From Temnopleurus reevesii (lineage: Eukaryota; Echinodermata; Echinoidea; Temnopleuroida; Temnopleuridae), in the NCBI GenBank assembly GCA_036244855.1, contig BQKZ01000116.1, forward strand, positions 190,852 to 254,851: a stretch of 64,000 bases of DNA, in the 5' to 3' direction. A program made the position numbers and the translations under genes. Shown here in pieces: positions 1-12,890 of the stretch. Each line of letters begins with the position of its first letter. Positions within the stretch are counted from its first letter, which is position 1. The notes under the pieces were generated by a model. It saw only the letters and a program-made list of their open reading frames with translations. It made no database searches and was not told where the DNA came from.

Positions 1-1264
1 GGGGGGGGGGGGTGGTATACCGCACTACGGCGTACGAGCCGGGGTTATGCATGCCATTTATAATTATTCACGATTCGTAATTCCATTTCAATTGGCCGTT
101 TTATTATAATAAATTAATGAAAAGATTCAGTGCACTTGGCGATGGCTTGTGAGCCAGTGAGGTTAATTTCTGAAAACAAAAATGCATTCACGATTCTTTG
201 GACGTTTTGAAATAAAAAAAAAACCTATGGAGTGAAGATTGTGACTGGTAATGAAATAATTTCCATCTACTATCGTTTTAAAAATATCTATATCATTTTT
301 TGGTAGACCCATATTTGTATCCAGGTGCATACGGTATATTTCTTCACATTGCGGAAAGAAAAAAACCGATTACTCCTAAACGAAAATACAGTGCAGTGAA
401 TCATTGACAATAGAGTTTTTAAAAACCCGTATCAGAAATGAGCCTTTTCAAGTGATAAAATCACAGGCCAGTGAATTTTGTCCCAGACATTTTGGCTGAT
501 TAAGTCCCATGTACTCCATGTAAAAAGTCGGACAGCAAGACGTCTACAAATACCGATTAAGAATGAACAAAATATGCCTTATGATAGACCACACCCATTA
601 TACCCCATCCCAATCGATTGTTCTGGATATGTAGTAGGGGGAGGGGGTAATGTATTAGCCAACCGATAAATACTAATAATCGTTTGTAAATCCTCAAAAA
701 TCTCTTTTTATACTCAATCAGGAATTCTGTACCATTGATCGGCCACCGCGGTTTCTGTCTATACTAAACCCACCATCGCTACATTTTAACAAAATCTGAC
801 AAAAATGTTCTGCATATGAAGAAGCATGTAAAAGAGGAGACGCTTGATATAAAGTTACCACATCAGTATACTAACAGACTATAATACTCATCTTGAATCA
901 TTCAAATCAATATGCAATGAAAAAAGCATGGCTTTAATAAGTAAACATATTCAGTATCTTTATCATTCACTACCAGCAGAAACAATATAATTCACCTTAT
1001 TCACGATATTTGTAGCTATACCGTATAGCCTATAAGAATATTTCATTTGACTACATTTTAATGTCGGATTATATCAAACTATCGAGGCCTAATCGGTCGT
1101 ATTGTATTTTTTTCTCTTCTAGTGGTGCACCGAATACTCATATCCTTTCTCAATCATTTTACGATGCACGGTAAGATCATAAAAGAAGTGTAATTGTTCT
1201 CATATTTTGACCAGTGCTACTTTACCAAAAGAGATAGTATGGCTGTAATAATTCTTTACTTTAC
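1..1264. other. No gene recognised
   Basis: AT-rich sequence that opens with a run of 12 G. I see no convincing exon, RNA gene or element here. It would be intron sequence if the exon at 1265-1501 is real, because that exon ends in a donor reading into this region. Confidence 0.5.
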
Positions 1265-1501
1265 CTCAATTGGAGTCTCCTCTCGTTCATCGACGCCCTT
1301 CCGTAATCCCCTCCATTCCTCGTAAGGATTCCAAAAGGTAGCATCTCGCGATGTGAATAACAAAAACACTGGAACTAAAGTAATAAGTACAAGACATATA
1401 ACACAGAATCGCGCACACCGCGATCTTTTACACCGTCTTCCCAACATATTTGTGTTCTCGATTAGTGCCCCGTCACCACTGGCTAGCCTCACTGAGGTCA
1501 T
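1265..1501 (-). CDS. Possible first coding exon of an unidentified type II membrane protein
   Basis: An ATG at 1501 opens 79 codons that end exactly at a good donor (GAG|GTAAAG at 1265/1264, phase 0). The encoded peptide has a short N-terminal segment, a basic patch (RRCKRSR), a hydrophobic stretch of about 20 residues (CVICLVLITLVPVFLLF) and a charged luminal-type stretch (WNPYEEWRGLRKG). Basic cytoplasmic end, signal anchor, then stem is the layout of Golgi type II enzymes such as glycosyltransferases and sulfotransferases, but no catalytic domain is visible and I do not recognise the family. It is a separate gene downstream of neurexin. An acceptor-like ..CCTCAG at about 1490 leaves open that it is an internal exon. 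Confidence 0.4.
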
Positions 1502-2337
1502 ACAATACAGTAATGATTAATAATCATGTATCATAATGATAGCGATCCATGTAATAATACTCCATGCATAAGTTTCACCATGATATCCATGCTAAAATCA
1601 GATGTACTATGACGCGTGTATCACATAGCGGGCTTTGATGAGTATAGATATCAACGTAGCTGATACATTGTGCCGTCTGCTAAATGAACAAATCGAGCTA
1701 CCCTTATAATTCTTCCATGAAACTAAAAGGTACACTATGATCACCAGGGTAACCTTATTGAACTGACGTGCTTGGGCAGGCGAGTGAAATACACGTGTTA
1801 TGCTAGCGACTGATACGATAATACACTGTAGTAAAACAAGACGAAAAGCGCAATACTAAAAAAAAAAAAGTCATGTAGTTAAAACGTCGCAGTAAACACA
1901 CACGATCACATTTCAATGTACGAGTATTAAAACGCAGCTAAACCAACCGCATTGAGAAAAAGCACCAACTGGTGGTGTTCATCCGTCATGAATAAAGAGA
2001 CTATTCTAAATAACAAAGAATAAAACGAAGCTAGACTTTGGCTTTTGTGTAAACGCTCGACTATTTCCCATTGAGCAGAGGGTTGGCAATATTGACACAA
2101 AACCGGCTAAACCTTAGAACGGTAAACAATTCAATTTGGGAACGTGGTCTGCCTGTTCCCTTTTTTCCCAAGTGAAAGTGTAAACGTGGCAAATCAACAG
2201 TATCCCCCTCCCCTCTCCCTCTCTTCCTGTTTCTCTGTCTCTGTCTATATTTACCCCCCCCTTTTTTTTTATTATTTGTATTTATTGTTCTTCTTTGTCT
2301 GTCTGTTTTATTTTAACATGATTGGAAATTGCTTTTG

Positions 2338-3062
2338 AACAGGCGAGTTTACTAATAAATGCAAATCTAATTCGTCCTCTATAATACACAAAGATTGTTC
2401 TTGACAACTCGAAAGCTTGTCCGATGATTGCCCGACATAACAACAAGCAATACATGCAAACTGGATTCCCGAAGAATGGTAAGTTGCAGGTCACTCCCCA
2501 GTTTGTGGAATACAAGATACGTTTCGTCACCGATTTTACGAACCGCCTAAAAGGAGGGGTGGTTGCACGAACGAGTCGTATATATAGCAATCCCATTGAA
2601 ATACATGCTATTGAAATAACATGAATCCAAGTAGTATGCTATTGTATTTGACGCTATGTCGGGGTTTATGCGCGTTCAAACAGCGCCCCTGAAGTGACAG
2701 GCCGATTCGTAAAAACGCTGACGGTTTGTAATAAAATTTGACCCTTTTTTCGATAAAAGTTCGAATGAAATACATATAACTTTGAACTTCGAGCGTTTGA
2801 TTGTTCATCTGATAGACCGGTTTACTAATAAATGTATATATCTAAATTTATGCCAGTTTCTTGCCGACGACTGTAGTTACGTGGTACTCCTTAGACCGGT
2901 TGGTTGTTCCCTGAATCGCAGTACAATACTTGGAATCCAGTTTGCATAGATTACTTGTTGCTATGTCGGGCAAGCCTCGGGCAAGATTTCGGGTCGTCAA
3001 TAACTACCTTTGTGTATGATATTATCATTAATATTGTTATCAATTTGGACATGCAAGCTATT
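2338..3062. repeat. Inverted-repeat pair of a dispersed element
   Basis: The segment around 2338-2475 is matched in reverse complement, with mismatches, by about 2929-3062. Both contain the pair TGTCGGGCAA / TTGCCCGACA and the motif TTTACTAATAAATG at an outer edge. A third related copy lies at 51113-51357. No coding capacity is seen. Confidence 0.55.
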
Positions 3063-4676
3063 GAATTCCTACGATATCTTGTCTCCCCAATGACGAAACT
3101 ATAAATAAGAGATTTAAATATCACATAATTTCAGCTTTGTGGAATAAGATACTTCAATTCCAGGCCTATAGGCGTAATTATTAATACGTGTAAGAGAGTC
3201 CGAGAAAAAATAAGGGCACCCGTGCTATTATGAAGATCCACTTATCCTAGAAATAAAGCAAACCCAAATTCCACCTCAATCATGTCGATCAAGCACGATG
3301 AAATGACATGGTACTGATTTAAGAGCTAATTCCCCACTCACATAAAAGCCCCGACTGAACACGATTCAACACGACTCTTTGTTCTGACGCATTTAATTCT
3401 TTTACCTTGTGTTATAAGAACACGATATAAACAATTTCCGGCAAATTAAGTAAAAGACCAATTCAATGTTCCATTGTAATGCTATTCAAATCGGAACCGG
3501 CTTGTGATTGTTTTGTCCGCGAAGTTCATGCGTCGTACGTATTGTAACATGACCCACTATATTTTACAGAAATAGTTTATATCGTGTTTATTTCTTGTTT
3601 GTGTACTTTATCGTATTTCAATGGTAATTATATGAATTATAATCAGTCAAACAATTAATCAATAAACGTACATGACACAAAAACAAGTGAAGGGCCACTC
3701 CTAAATGTGCATATAAAATTTCAATCAAGATTTCATATACCTGAAAATAACCAAGTGCAACTCTTAAAATGTCGTCAAACACACTGCAATCAATTTCAAA
3801 AATAAGTGATTTCTGGTATTTAATGATATCTCCAGCTCGCTCCGATACACATCCTGAAAGGTCGTTCTCAAATTGTAAATTCAAGAGTGATTTTGCGCGG
3901 TGTATTATAGAGCATATAATCCTATAATAAATTATCGTTTTACATCTTTTTAGAACATTTTTAGAGAGAAAGGGAAGCTGGGAATGATCGAATTAAATGG
4001 AAAGAATCCCAGCAAATGGGCGGAATAGGGCCAGCTCCTACCGTTATTTTAATCACCCCATCTCTCCCTGATACATCAATCTCATTTTCGTCTTCTGTTT
4101 AGTTCCCCTTCTTTTTTCATGCCCTTGTTAACTTATATATATACATATATACTTATATTATATTTATGCAGAACAAGTTACGAGTATTGTCGTACAGACT
4201 GTTTCGCCCGAAGGTTCATCAGCACTGTCAGCCATTTTGCAGAGCCATACTATATTGATATATATACTTATATTGTTTTTCATGTACACGGACCCCACGG
4301 AAGACCAGCTCCCCTTGATGGGCGAGCTAAATGTGGGTTATTCGCCGTATTTTAAATTGTATATGTTTTTAATATGGAAATAAATTCAAATCAAATCAAA
4401 ACCCGTTCCATAAATCTCCCTCCACTACTTTTTCTCTCTGTTACAATCTTGACTGTACACGTGTATACATTATTTTGTTTAAATGACGTTGTAGATATAG
4501 GTTTTTCAGTATCGACGCGCTTTGGAAGATGCTACGAATGAAAACAAAAAGAACGGTGGGTAGTGAATGATTGTCTTAAAACTATAGAATAATGAAACAT
4601 AGGAAATGGAGTAAAGGAGCGGGAAATGCAATGAATAAAACACTGAATAAAAGAATAACTCCAGAATGTACAATCT

Positions 4677-4805
4677 GGGGCCTGTAACATAAAGAATGCA
4701 ATTAAACTTACAATAAATATTTATCGTAAGTCTATGGCAAAATGTATACCAAAGAAATGCAATTAATTGCCAGATTAATTGCATCTCTTTTATGTTACAG
4801 GCCCC
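4677..4805. mobile_element. MITE-like element, 129 bp
   Basis: Near-perfect terminal inverted repeats: GGGGCCTGTAACAT at the left and ATGTTACAGGCCCC at the right. The similarity continues inward over AATGCAATTAA. It is short, AT-rich inside and has no ORF. The family is not identified. Confidence 0.65.
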
Positions 4806-5019
4806 TGGAGTAGTTATCTGGATTAAAAAGATGGATTGACATAGCTTAGCCCAGCCTGGTTGACTTGCATTTTGTTACTCCAGCAAGTACTTTAAGTTTT
4901 CAGTGAATTGGGAATGTTTGTTTGTGAATACAGATGTATATCCATACATGTGTACAATACACTTCACTGTTTAAGTCTCAATATGCACTTGCACCACCAT
5001 CCGCACTATTATCAGCATC

Positions 5020-5430
5020 ATCATTATTGCCATTATCACCATCATCATCGTTGTCACCATCATCGTCATCATCATCATCATCATCATCATCATCTTCATC
5101 ATCATTGTCATCATCATTATACTCCTCCTCCCCCTCCTTTTCGTCATCATTATCATCCTCCTCCTCCTCCTCCTCTTCCTCCTCCTCCTCCCCCTCCTCC
5201 TCCTCCTCCTCNCATCATCATCATCGTCATCATCATCGTCATCATCATCATCATCATTATCATTATCATCATCATCATCATTGTCATCATTATCATAATC
5301 CTTCTCCCCCTCCTCCTTCTCCTCCTCCTCCTCCCCTTCCTTCTCATCATCATCATCCTCCTCCCCCTCCTCCTCTTCTTCCTCCTCCTCCTCCTCCTTT
5401 TCCTCCTCCTCCTCCTCCTCCTCACCCTAA
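5020..5430. repeat. Microsatellite (CAT)n / (TCC)n with an assembly N
   Basis: Long imperfect trinucleotide tract alternating between CAT and TCC blocks, with a single N at 5212 marking an unresolved base or gap. The open frames across it (poly-His, poly-Ser, poly-Pro, poly-Ile) are by-products of the repeat. Confidence 0.9.
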
Positions 5431-8400
5431 TTTCCTTCTCCTGTTCAGAGAAACATCAATGTTGTCTAAACATTTCCATCACTTATACCAAATGAAAGAC
5501 ACTTTGTACAAACTAGAAATCAGTCATTCAAATTCACATTTATTGCTACACTTGCATAATTAAAATATGCCAGGGAGGCTGAATAAAAGATATCAAAATA
5601 ACAACCTACTAAAACAATAAAACAAAAAAAAATACAACTCAAAGGGCTACACAACATAATAATCTTCTCAAATAAATTAATCTCAATTAACATTTCTATC
5701 AACTTATTTGGAAGCAAATTTGTACATAGTTAACATACATACGTTCATTGCCATTTACCACAGGCATAAAATGATTAATATCTCCCAAGAGACTTGGGGC
5801 ATGAAAAGAAACCAAGGAGATTCATGAATGCACATTTATACAGGCAAGGGAATATGGTTAAATATAATGAAGAAAATATGCTTCACATATTTTACTTTGC
5901 TTTTATGTTGTTTATGGCACAATATCCTACAATAGGAACAATGATTTGCATGCTGGCATTTGCAAAGATTCAGGAAAAAGATTAATACCAGAAACTTTTG
6001 AAACCGATGGAACCCTATTGCATACAAAATTCTTCAAAATCAGATTTTTATCAATGCAGCATATCTGCTCTTAAAGCTTACGACAAGTTTTGGCTTTGAA
6101 ATAAGTCTACATGATAGCAGATAATAAATGTTAGTGGGTTAATATGCTTGCTTTTAATATAAAGTACAATAAATAATATACTGTTAACGATTGACTTCTA
6201 ATAAAGAGCATATATGACTGGTTATATAAGGAATATAGGAGTAAATTGATATTCATATTGATAATTGGTTTCTCATAATGCAATCCATTACAATAATATT
6301 CTGAGGCATAATTTGTTAAGACCATGTTTGATTTCTGTAATAAAATCTGTGCATTTCTAAGATAAATTTTCCTATCAGATTTTGATGTTTTCTCTCCTTC
6401 ACAAGTTCGTAAAAAGAAATGATTCTCACACAATTTGAATCCAATGTATCGTAAATAAAATCTAACTGAATATCATGCAAGTTCAGAATTCAATATGGGT
6501 AAATTTAAAAGCCAGAATAAAAACAGAAAACATGCAAATGGCGAGAATAAAAATCAAAGAGTTTACCTATAAACAGCTACACCTACAATAGTCAATACTA
6601 CAATCTATAATTGAGACTAGTAAAGTACACTAACAGTTCAATTATGTTACAGTACTAAATACATATATCTCTATGTACATGATTTCTTCTCATTAAAACT
6701 ATACAATCTCGCTCGTATAATCTTTCTGTTATTTCTACAGAACATATATTTTGTGTGAAAAGGAATGCTTAGTAGGTCTGATACACACGGGGCATTCATA
6801 TTTACATAACAGCATAAAAACAATGATAATAATAATAATAATAATAACATAATGATAATATGAACATTGTCTTCAAATTCTTCACTTTGTCCAAGAATTG
6901 CACCTGGCAATTATCATTCTCTGAGATTTTAGCACAATATTTATCTTTATAGGTTCATCTTCAATTGTGAACATGATGATATAAATAAAAACATACATGA
7001 CATAAACCAGATACACAAATCACATAACAATGACCCTTATGTGTGTTTTGCAGGATACTTCAAAGCAAAGGTTACTTATTCAGCACACATCATCTTTTGT
7101 TACAACAATTTTATTTGTGACAAATTGAATTTGCATTTTCAATTTGCATTTTCCTCATAATTAACTTCATAAATACCAATATAAACAGTACTTCGTTTCG
7201 GATCTAAGTACCATTTAGTATTAAGTACCATTTGGTGCAAAGTACTATATATTGTTAAGTACTTTCATTGCTAAATACTTTCATTTATAATCTTGGTTCA
7301 ATATAATATCATTCAATGCACAATGTCTCGATTAATTTCAGAAAATTTGTTTCACTAAATAACAGGTCTTGATATCTAAATTTCATAAGATTAAAACAAA
7401 TTCTTAGATATATTTCAGTTGTTGTGATTGCAATTGATCAGCAAGATTTTCAAATTAACTTCATTTCCTTGTCATTTCACTTATGATTAAGATTCTGCTA
7501 GGATCGAAAGCTCAAGCTCCTTATCGACTTCAAATTAACTTTGATTATTAATTATCTACGAAATGACTCAAGATTCTGGGATAATGGCAAATATCCATTG
7601 GATATATTTCTTTGGTGTTCAATGTAAATCTTGGTAAAACTCTTTTAGTATTTTTTTTTAAATATTGAAAACTATATCGATAACCAAAATGAAAACACAC
7701 ATTGATTGTATACAGAGTCAGGGTGGTTCCAACGAATGATGGCCCCTCTAAGACATATTTGGGTTTATCTCTTTTCACATATGGTAAATTCTGGATCTTA
7801 ATTAAAAAAAAATTAAATCACATATGAAATCTGCTCCATGGACGGAAATGCATTGTCTAAAAATATCTCACAATCAAGACATTACATTTTCCAGTCATAT
7901 AATTTTGCTTAATTAATCTATTTGAGTATCTATTTGAGTTGTATCAACGAAACAAAGTGATTGCCACAAATAAAGTGGCTCACTCCAAATTTAGCACCCT
8001 ATAAATGAAGAACTTTTTAACAATTTAATGCCTAAACAACAAAAGAACATTTACAAGTTTAGGAAAATTATTCTTTTCTTCTGGTTAGAAATCTCATGGT
8101 ACTAGTCTTGTGACTGAAAACCCTTCTCATATATTCTTAAAAACACAAGAACACATTTATTTAAAAATTGAAGAAAATCATTTTTTCTTTCGTACTAGAA
8201 TTCCATGGCAGTCTTGATATTAACAGCCATTTTCAGCATGTGTCTGGGTGGCTTATCACCAATGCCACACGTACACACATGCACACAAACAAACACACAT
8301 ACACACACACAAACACACACTCCCTATTCTTATTCTCTTACAATCTGTAAGTACATTATAGATGGCATGTATGTATTTGCACATTTTCTTCTTTTTTTTC

Positions 8401-8450
8401 TTTTTTTAGGAATACCATTCTATATGTCTTCATGCTGCATTACCAAAACA

Positions 8451-8612
8451 GGGGGGGGGGGGTGTTTCATCAAGATTTGTCACAGCGACAAGGAGTCATT
8501 TTCCGACAGTTCCCATAGCAACTGTCAGCGATGCTTTTCATTCAATCACAATCAAGGAATTTGTCAGCGCTGACTAATTGTCTCTGCGATAAATCTTGAT
8601 GAAACACCCCCT
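8451..8612. mobile_element. MITE-like element, about 160 bp
   Basis: GGTGTTTCATCAAGATTT (8461-8478) is repeated in perfect inversion at 8591-8608, each flanked outward by a G run or C run. The interior has further inverted pieces around TGTCAGCG. The outer motif resembles that of the element at 12708-12867 (GTGTTTCACCAAG), so the two may be one family. Confidence 0.65.
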
Positions 8613-9267
8613 GGTATGTGACAAAGACTTACATTTGCCATTAATCAAGAATGGATCTTATCAAATCTATTTTAAATCTGCAAATGTATATGAAACCTGT
8701 AAGAATCTAATCTCATTGATGTAAAGAAAAGTTAATTAGTAATTACAGACAGATTTGTTACTGTTACTTCAAAACACAACTATCAATGGAAGATAGAAAG
8801 CATATATTATTTCATACTTCAAATTCATAAATTCTGAATGCAACTGGCAGATGTTTGGGCTTGAAACAAAAAAAAGTAGTTTTTGTTTATTGGTAAACAA
8901 TCTACTTGGATCTGCTAACACTGAGTCAATAAATGTTCAATTGATCATGATTAAATATTGAAAATCGGTGAAAACATTATGTTCATGGCAACCTGCACTG
9001 AAATACGAGTGTAACAAATTCTTTATTTGAAGAAAATCATTGAATCTTAAGAAATTGAAACTTAAGTTAAAAATTTGGGCACATTTAATTTTTCTTAAAA
9101 TCACATTTATAATGGCAAGATCCTTGTAATCATATACAAGACATGGAGCATCCACCACATGCCTCATATCCTTCATAATTGCATATCAAATTAGCATAGG
9201 GCATAACTTTTGTATATACACACACTGGCAGAATAGTTTGGATTGAAATACTATATCATATATGGTA

Positions 9268-9273
9268 TTTATT
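9268..9273 (-). promoter_or_regulatory. Candidate poly(A) signal for neurexin
   Basis: AATAAA on the minus strand, about 85 nt past the neurexin stop codon. The region is AT-rich and other AATAAA copies occur further down, so the end actually used cannot be told from sequence. Confidence 0.3.
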
Positions 9274-9356
9274 TTCATCAAATATACAAAAAGAAGACAA
9301 GCTAGTTGTAATAAATGTGCTATAACATATATATCTATCTATTTCTACATCTAGTG

Positions 9357-9910
9357 CTAGACGTACCATTCTTTTGTGGCATACTCCGGGGGTAACGAAG
9401 GTTTAGGTTTTGTCGGTACAGTACCGTTTGTAGCGGTTTGGGGGAGGAGGGAAGTGCGCGTGGCCTCGTAGTCGTAATTCCGACTCTCGTTGATCTGGTA
9501 CGAGCCTTCGTTACGATTCTTGAACTTATAGATGGCGAGGATGACGAGGATGAATATGATGGCTGCCGCAGACACGGCACCGACGACCAGCCCGGCTTCA
9601 CCTAAAAAGTCAAATCCGCTATTGCCAGAACTGGCCTCATTTTTAGGTTCAAACGTGGACCCGATGACTGCGTTTCCGCCGACGGAAGTAAAAGTAAAGT
9701 CTTTGGTAGGGCTGGGCTTGGTGCCAGAGTTTTCTCCCGACGCCGTCATGCAATCCTCGTCATCATCGGCACATCCTGATCCGGGTTCCGTACTGGATGG
9801 GGGAAGGGGCTGAGGAGACATTGGGGAAGCGGCCTCGGTGGTTGATGGTGCACTGGGCTTCTCCGGTGGAGGTGTACTCATTGTATCTCCCGGGACAAAG
9901 ATATCCTCAC
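9357..9910 (-). CDS. NRXN: Neurexin terminal coding exon: stalk, TM helix, cytoplasmic tail
   Basis: The acceptor is TTTGATCAG|GTGAGG (phase 1) and the stop TAG is at 9357-9359. The exon encodes 184 codons. First comes a Thr/Pro/Ser-rich stalk with a small acidic cysteine loop (GSGCADDDEDC) followed by ASGENSG, a likely glycosaminoglycan attachment region. The transmembrane helix (AGLVVGAVSAAAIIFILVIL) follows, then the hallmark juxtamembrane segment NEGSYQINESRNY, the band 4.1-binding type region of neurexins. The tail ends in EWYV, a class II PDZ ligand corresponding to vertebrate EYYV. Everything needed for a membrane-anchored receptor is in this one exon. Confidence 0.95.
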
Positions 9911-11682
9911 CTGATCAAAGGAAAAACATCACGTTTTAGTTCAATTACAATACAATACAATACAATTTACCTATAATTTGATTACGACTGTAAATTTCTA
10001 CACTGTACAGCATTGATTTATTTTTGATGTTGAAGGAAAAAATAAATGCTATTTTGAATTGAATTGAATTGAATGTTTGCCTGAAGATACTCTGCAAAGT
10101 GCTGAAGGTGCTCACTATTATGACTTTGGCTTTAGCCAGGCTCCTATCTTGGGCAGATGCATGTTGAGGAATAAGTATTACTGCCTTACCCATTCACCCT
10201 GAGTTGAGTGCAACAGTATGGATAATAATAATGAAAATAGGAGGGATTTGAAAATAGTCATTGTCATTTAATTGGAAGACATCAGGCCACAAAACGTTCA
10301 TGTTTAAAGGGATTGTGAATGCTTTCACTTTTAATCATTTCAACTGGACCTTCATTGAAATAGTATGGTTGGTTTAGTCACTTCAAAATGTGAAACTTAA
10401 ATCCTTTACAATGTTTTTATAAAATGTTGAAACAGGCTTGAATAGTTTCATTTGAATGAAGAGTTATATTTGCAATAAAAATCTTAAGTAATAATTGCCA
10501 TTAAACGAATCTAATTTTGAACAGAGTATCAATAGCATGCTTCTTTAGTTGTAAGCTGTTGAACTAAATAATTGTTTTACTTTCAAACATAGAATTATAC
10601 ATGAGATATGTTCCTGGGAAACGAGTGATGGGGGAGGGGTGTAGGGGTGTTATTTTTTTAGGTATAAACAAAATTGGGAAAGAATGAAATACAAATGTCA
10701 GTTAATTTTGATGGAATAGTGTATTACAAGAATTATGTGACACCACTATCATGATTAAATTTACATCTATGGTGTGTCTTTATTCTTAATTTGAATCACA
10801 AACATGGTATTTTGCAGATCTATCAACTTTCTTAACAAAGAGATAACTTATTTAGATTGGAAAGGGAACCATTACAAAAAACAAAGAAAGGCACAATAAC
10901 CAATTAGTATTAAGATACTGATATACGTAAGAAGTACAGCTTGGGAGGAGAGGATTACATATTAGGCTAAACAAAGGAAAGAACTACACCCATATATATC
11001 AAATATTTATTCAAAGGGATTAGCAAAATGTATTAGACACCTTGAATTGCAACCTGTCATGAACAACTAAAAAGTTGCCAGATTTATTTGAAATAAATAA
11101 AGGTAAAAAATTTATTCTTGAAGTTTTTAATACTTCAGATACCTCTGCAGACTATTTCTGTGCAATGAATTTTCTCTCAATTAACTAACTATTACCATTG
11201 TATCTATATGATTTTTTTTCAAATGTACCAAGATGATATTTGGCACAATTAATATACTGGTGTTAAAATGCTGTTGTTAAAGCCAAAAAGCAAAATAACA
11301 TCATTAAATTTGATACAGGTTGTGTATAATTCTTAGACAAAAATCTCTCATTATTTGTAAAAATCCTGGCGGCATGTGCTCATTTCATTTTATTGTTTTG
11401 AGTGGGAGATGGTTTTCTTCTAATCTTTACTCCTTTTGATCCTTGAAAAATATGATTTTCTTGTACTACAGGAAAGGACACACGATAAAGTATAATTGGT
11501 AAATTATATATATTTGAAACGCATATGAGATCATGCTATGAATATGATAAAAAGAAAAGAGAAAATGGAATTGAAACTAAAATCAATAAAGCAAAAAAAA
11601 AAATAAATAAAGGTAGTTGAGGAAGAAAGTATGGTGAGGGACTATAATGCACTGACTAAAATAATAAAATGACAGCATTTAC

Positions 11683-11694
11683 CTCTGGGAGTGA
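11683..11694 (-). CDS. NRXN: Candidate 12-nt neurexin microexon in the stalk
   Basis: On the minus strand a strong acceptor (CTTTTTCTTTATTGCAG) is followed by TCACTCCCAGAG and the donor GTAAATG. The 12 nt are phase 1 on both sides, as the flanking exons require, so inclusion adds four residues (VTPR) between PQAS and GEDI. The place corresponds to the vertebrate stalk region containing alternative site SS5. No expression evidence can be seen. Confidence 0.5.
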
Positions 11695-12535
11695 CTGCAA
11701 TAAAGAAAAAGATGATGCAGCAAAAAATATGAATGAATCTACGTCTGCACGATTATGACTGTACAACAAGTCTAATATTGTTTGCAAAGTATTTGACAGA
11801 CCCTTTTTACACAAATCCTTTCCAAAGAATAATAAACTCAGCCATTTTCATATTCAGAAAGATTATCAAGGCAAACAAGTAAATTTTTCTGTACTTCAGG
11901 TGTTGTGCTGTGTTGTATAGGATTTAATGAATCATACGAGTCTCTGTCCTTTGGGATCCTAATAGTAGCGTAAATATAAATATTATTCTGAGCATAATAA
12001 AAAAAAAACAGTATTAGTACAGCCACATGAAATTCAAAGCAAAATGATGCATGAATTTTTTTCAGAGTACAGCAGAGATGGCATCAGCCATCTCCTGAAA
12101 TGATCAAAATAGTCTTAATTACAAGTCTTCCCTTTAAAAAGATGTATGCTTATATGGAAAGATGATTGTGAGCTTCATTTACTGGTATAATCCCTCCTTT
12201 CTTCCACTCATACACCAATTCAAAATGCCATCTTCACATTTGGTACAATAAAATATTGGACATAATGATGGATGTTTGTTATAAGTGAGTTTTCAAAATT
12301 GATGAACGGAGGCCTGTGGATGGTAAAAACAAGTGCATATGCTATGTGCGCAAAAATGATGCGCACATAAGTTGTGCACTTGTCATTTGGTGAGCACATC
12401 ACATTCACACTCGTTTTCTACAGTTCACAACCCTTAATCCATTAATTTTGAAAACACGGCCCATTGAAAAACAGCATGTGCTGAACTGGGTTTTTAACCA
12501 TGTCTAAATAAATGTTTCAAATAAAAAACCAAATA

Positions 12536-12640
12536 TTTATAATAATAATGAACGGCTTTTATGTAGCGCTTATCAACTCTTCATGAGAATTCCCTAAGCG
12601 CTCTACAATTGCAGCATTATTACCCTGGCTTTATGTTTGA
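12536..12640. repeat. SINE 3'-end remnant
   Basis: The segment with AGCGCTTATCAACTC and CTAAGCGCTCTACAATTG, next to an (AAT)n run, resembles the AGCGCTnnACAATT ends of sea-urchin tRNA-derived SINEs. Family identity is from memory. Confidence 0.4.
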
Positions 12641-12707
12641 CCTGAATGTGACAACGCATCAACACACAAAAAATTCTTCACTCCTACAGATAAAATCCTA
12701 CAATAAA

Positions 12708-12867
12708 GGGCAGTGTTTCACCAAGATACGCACTACTTTAAGAAAGACTGGAGTAAGTTAACACGTGTAATACGTGTAAGATTCTTGATCATTCAGCAGA
12801 AGAAATCATACCAGTCGTGTGTTAAGTCGTTCTTAAAGTATTTTGTAACTTGGTGAAACACCGCCCA
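12708..12867. mobile_element. MITE-like element next to a stalk exon
   Basis: Terminal inverted repeats GGGCAGTGTTTCACCAAG (left) and CTTGGTGAAACACCGCCC (right), with a second inverted pair inside (CTTTAAGAA / TTCTTAAAG). No ORF. Its right end is 23 bp from the exon at 12891, inside the intron and just past that exon's donor. Confidence 0.7.
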
Positions 12868-12890
12868 GATAATGATAATACCATATTTAC

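Larger units (their letters stand above)
1502..9267. other. Region between the neurexin 3' end and the next candidate exon
   Basis: About 7.8 kb without a supported gene. It holds the inverted-repeat element at 2338-3062, MITE-like elements at 4677-4805 and 8451-8612, a long microsatellite at about 5020-5430 and short (ATA)n tracts near 6825. Part of the right side may be neurexin 3' UTR. A weak exon-like stretch at 3741-3853 (minus) is discussed under findings. Confidence 0.5.
9911..12890 (-). other. Neurexin intron before the terminal exon
   Basis: About 3 kb, AT-rich. It contains a candidate 12-nt microexon at 11683-11694, a short (TTGAA)n tract near 10060, SINE-tail-like sequence at about 12536-12640 and a MITE-like element at 12708-12867 ending 23 bp from the upstream exon. 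Confidence 0.8.

Noticed and set aside
4908..5563. Long plus-strand frames with poly-His, poly-Ser and poly-Pro
   Set aside because: These are translations of a trinucleotide microsatellite containing an N.
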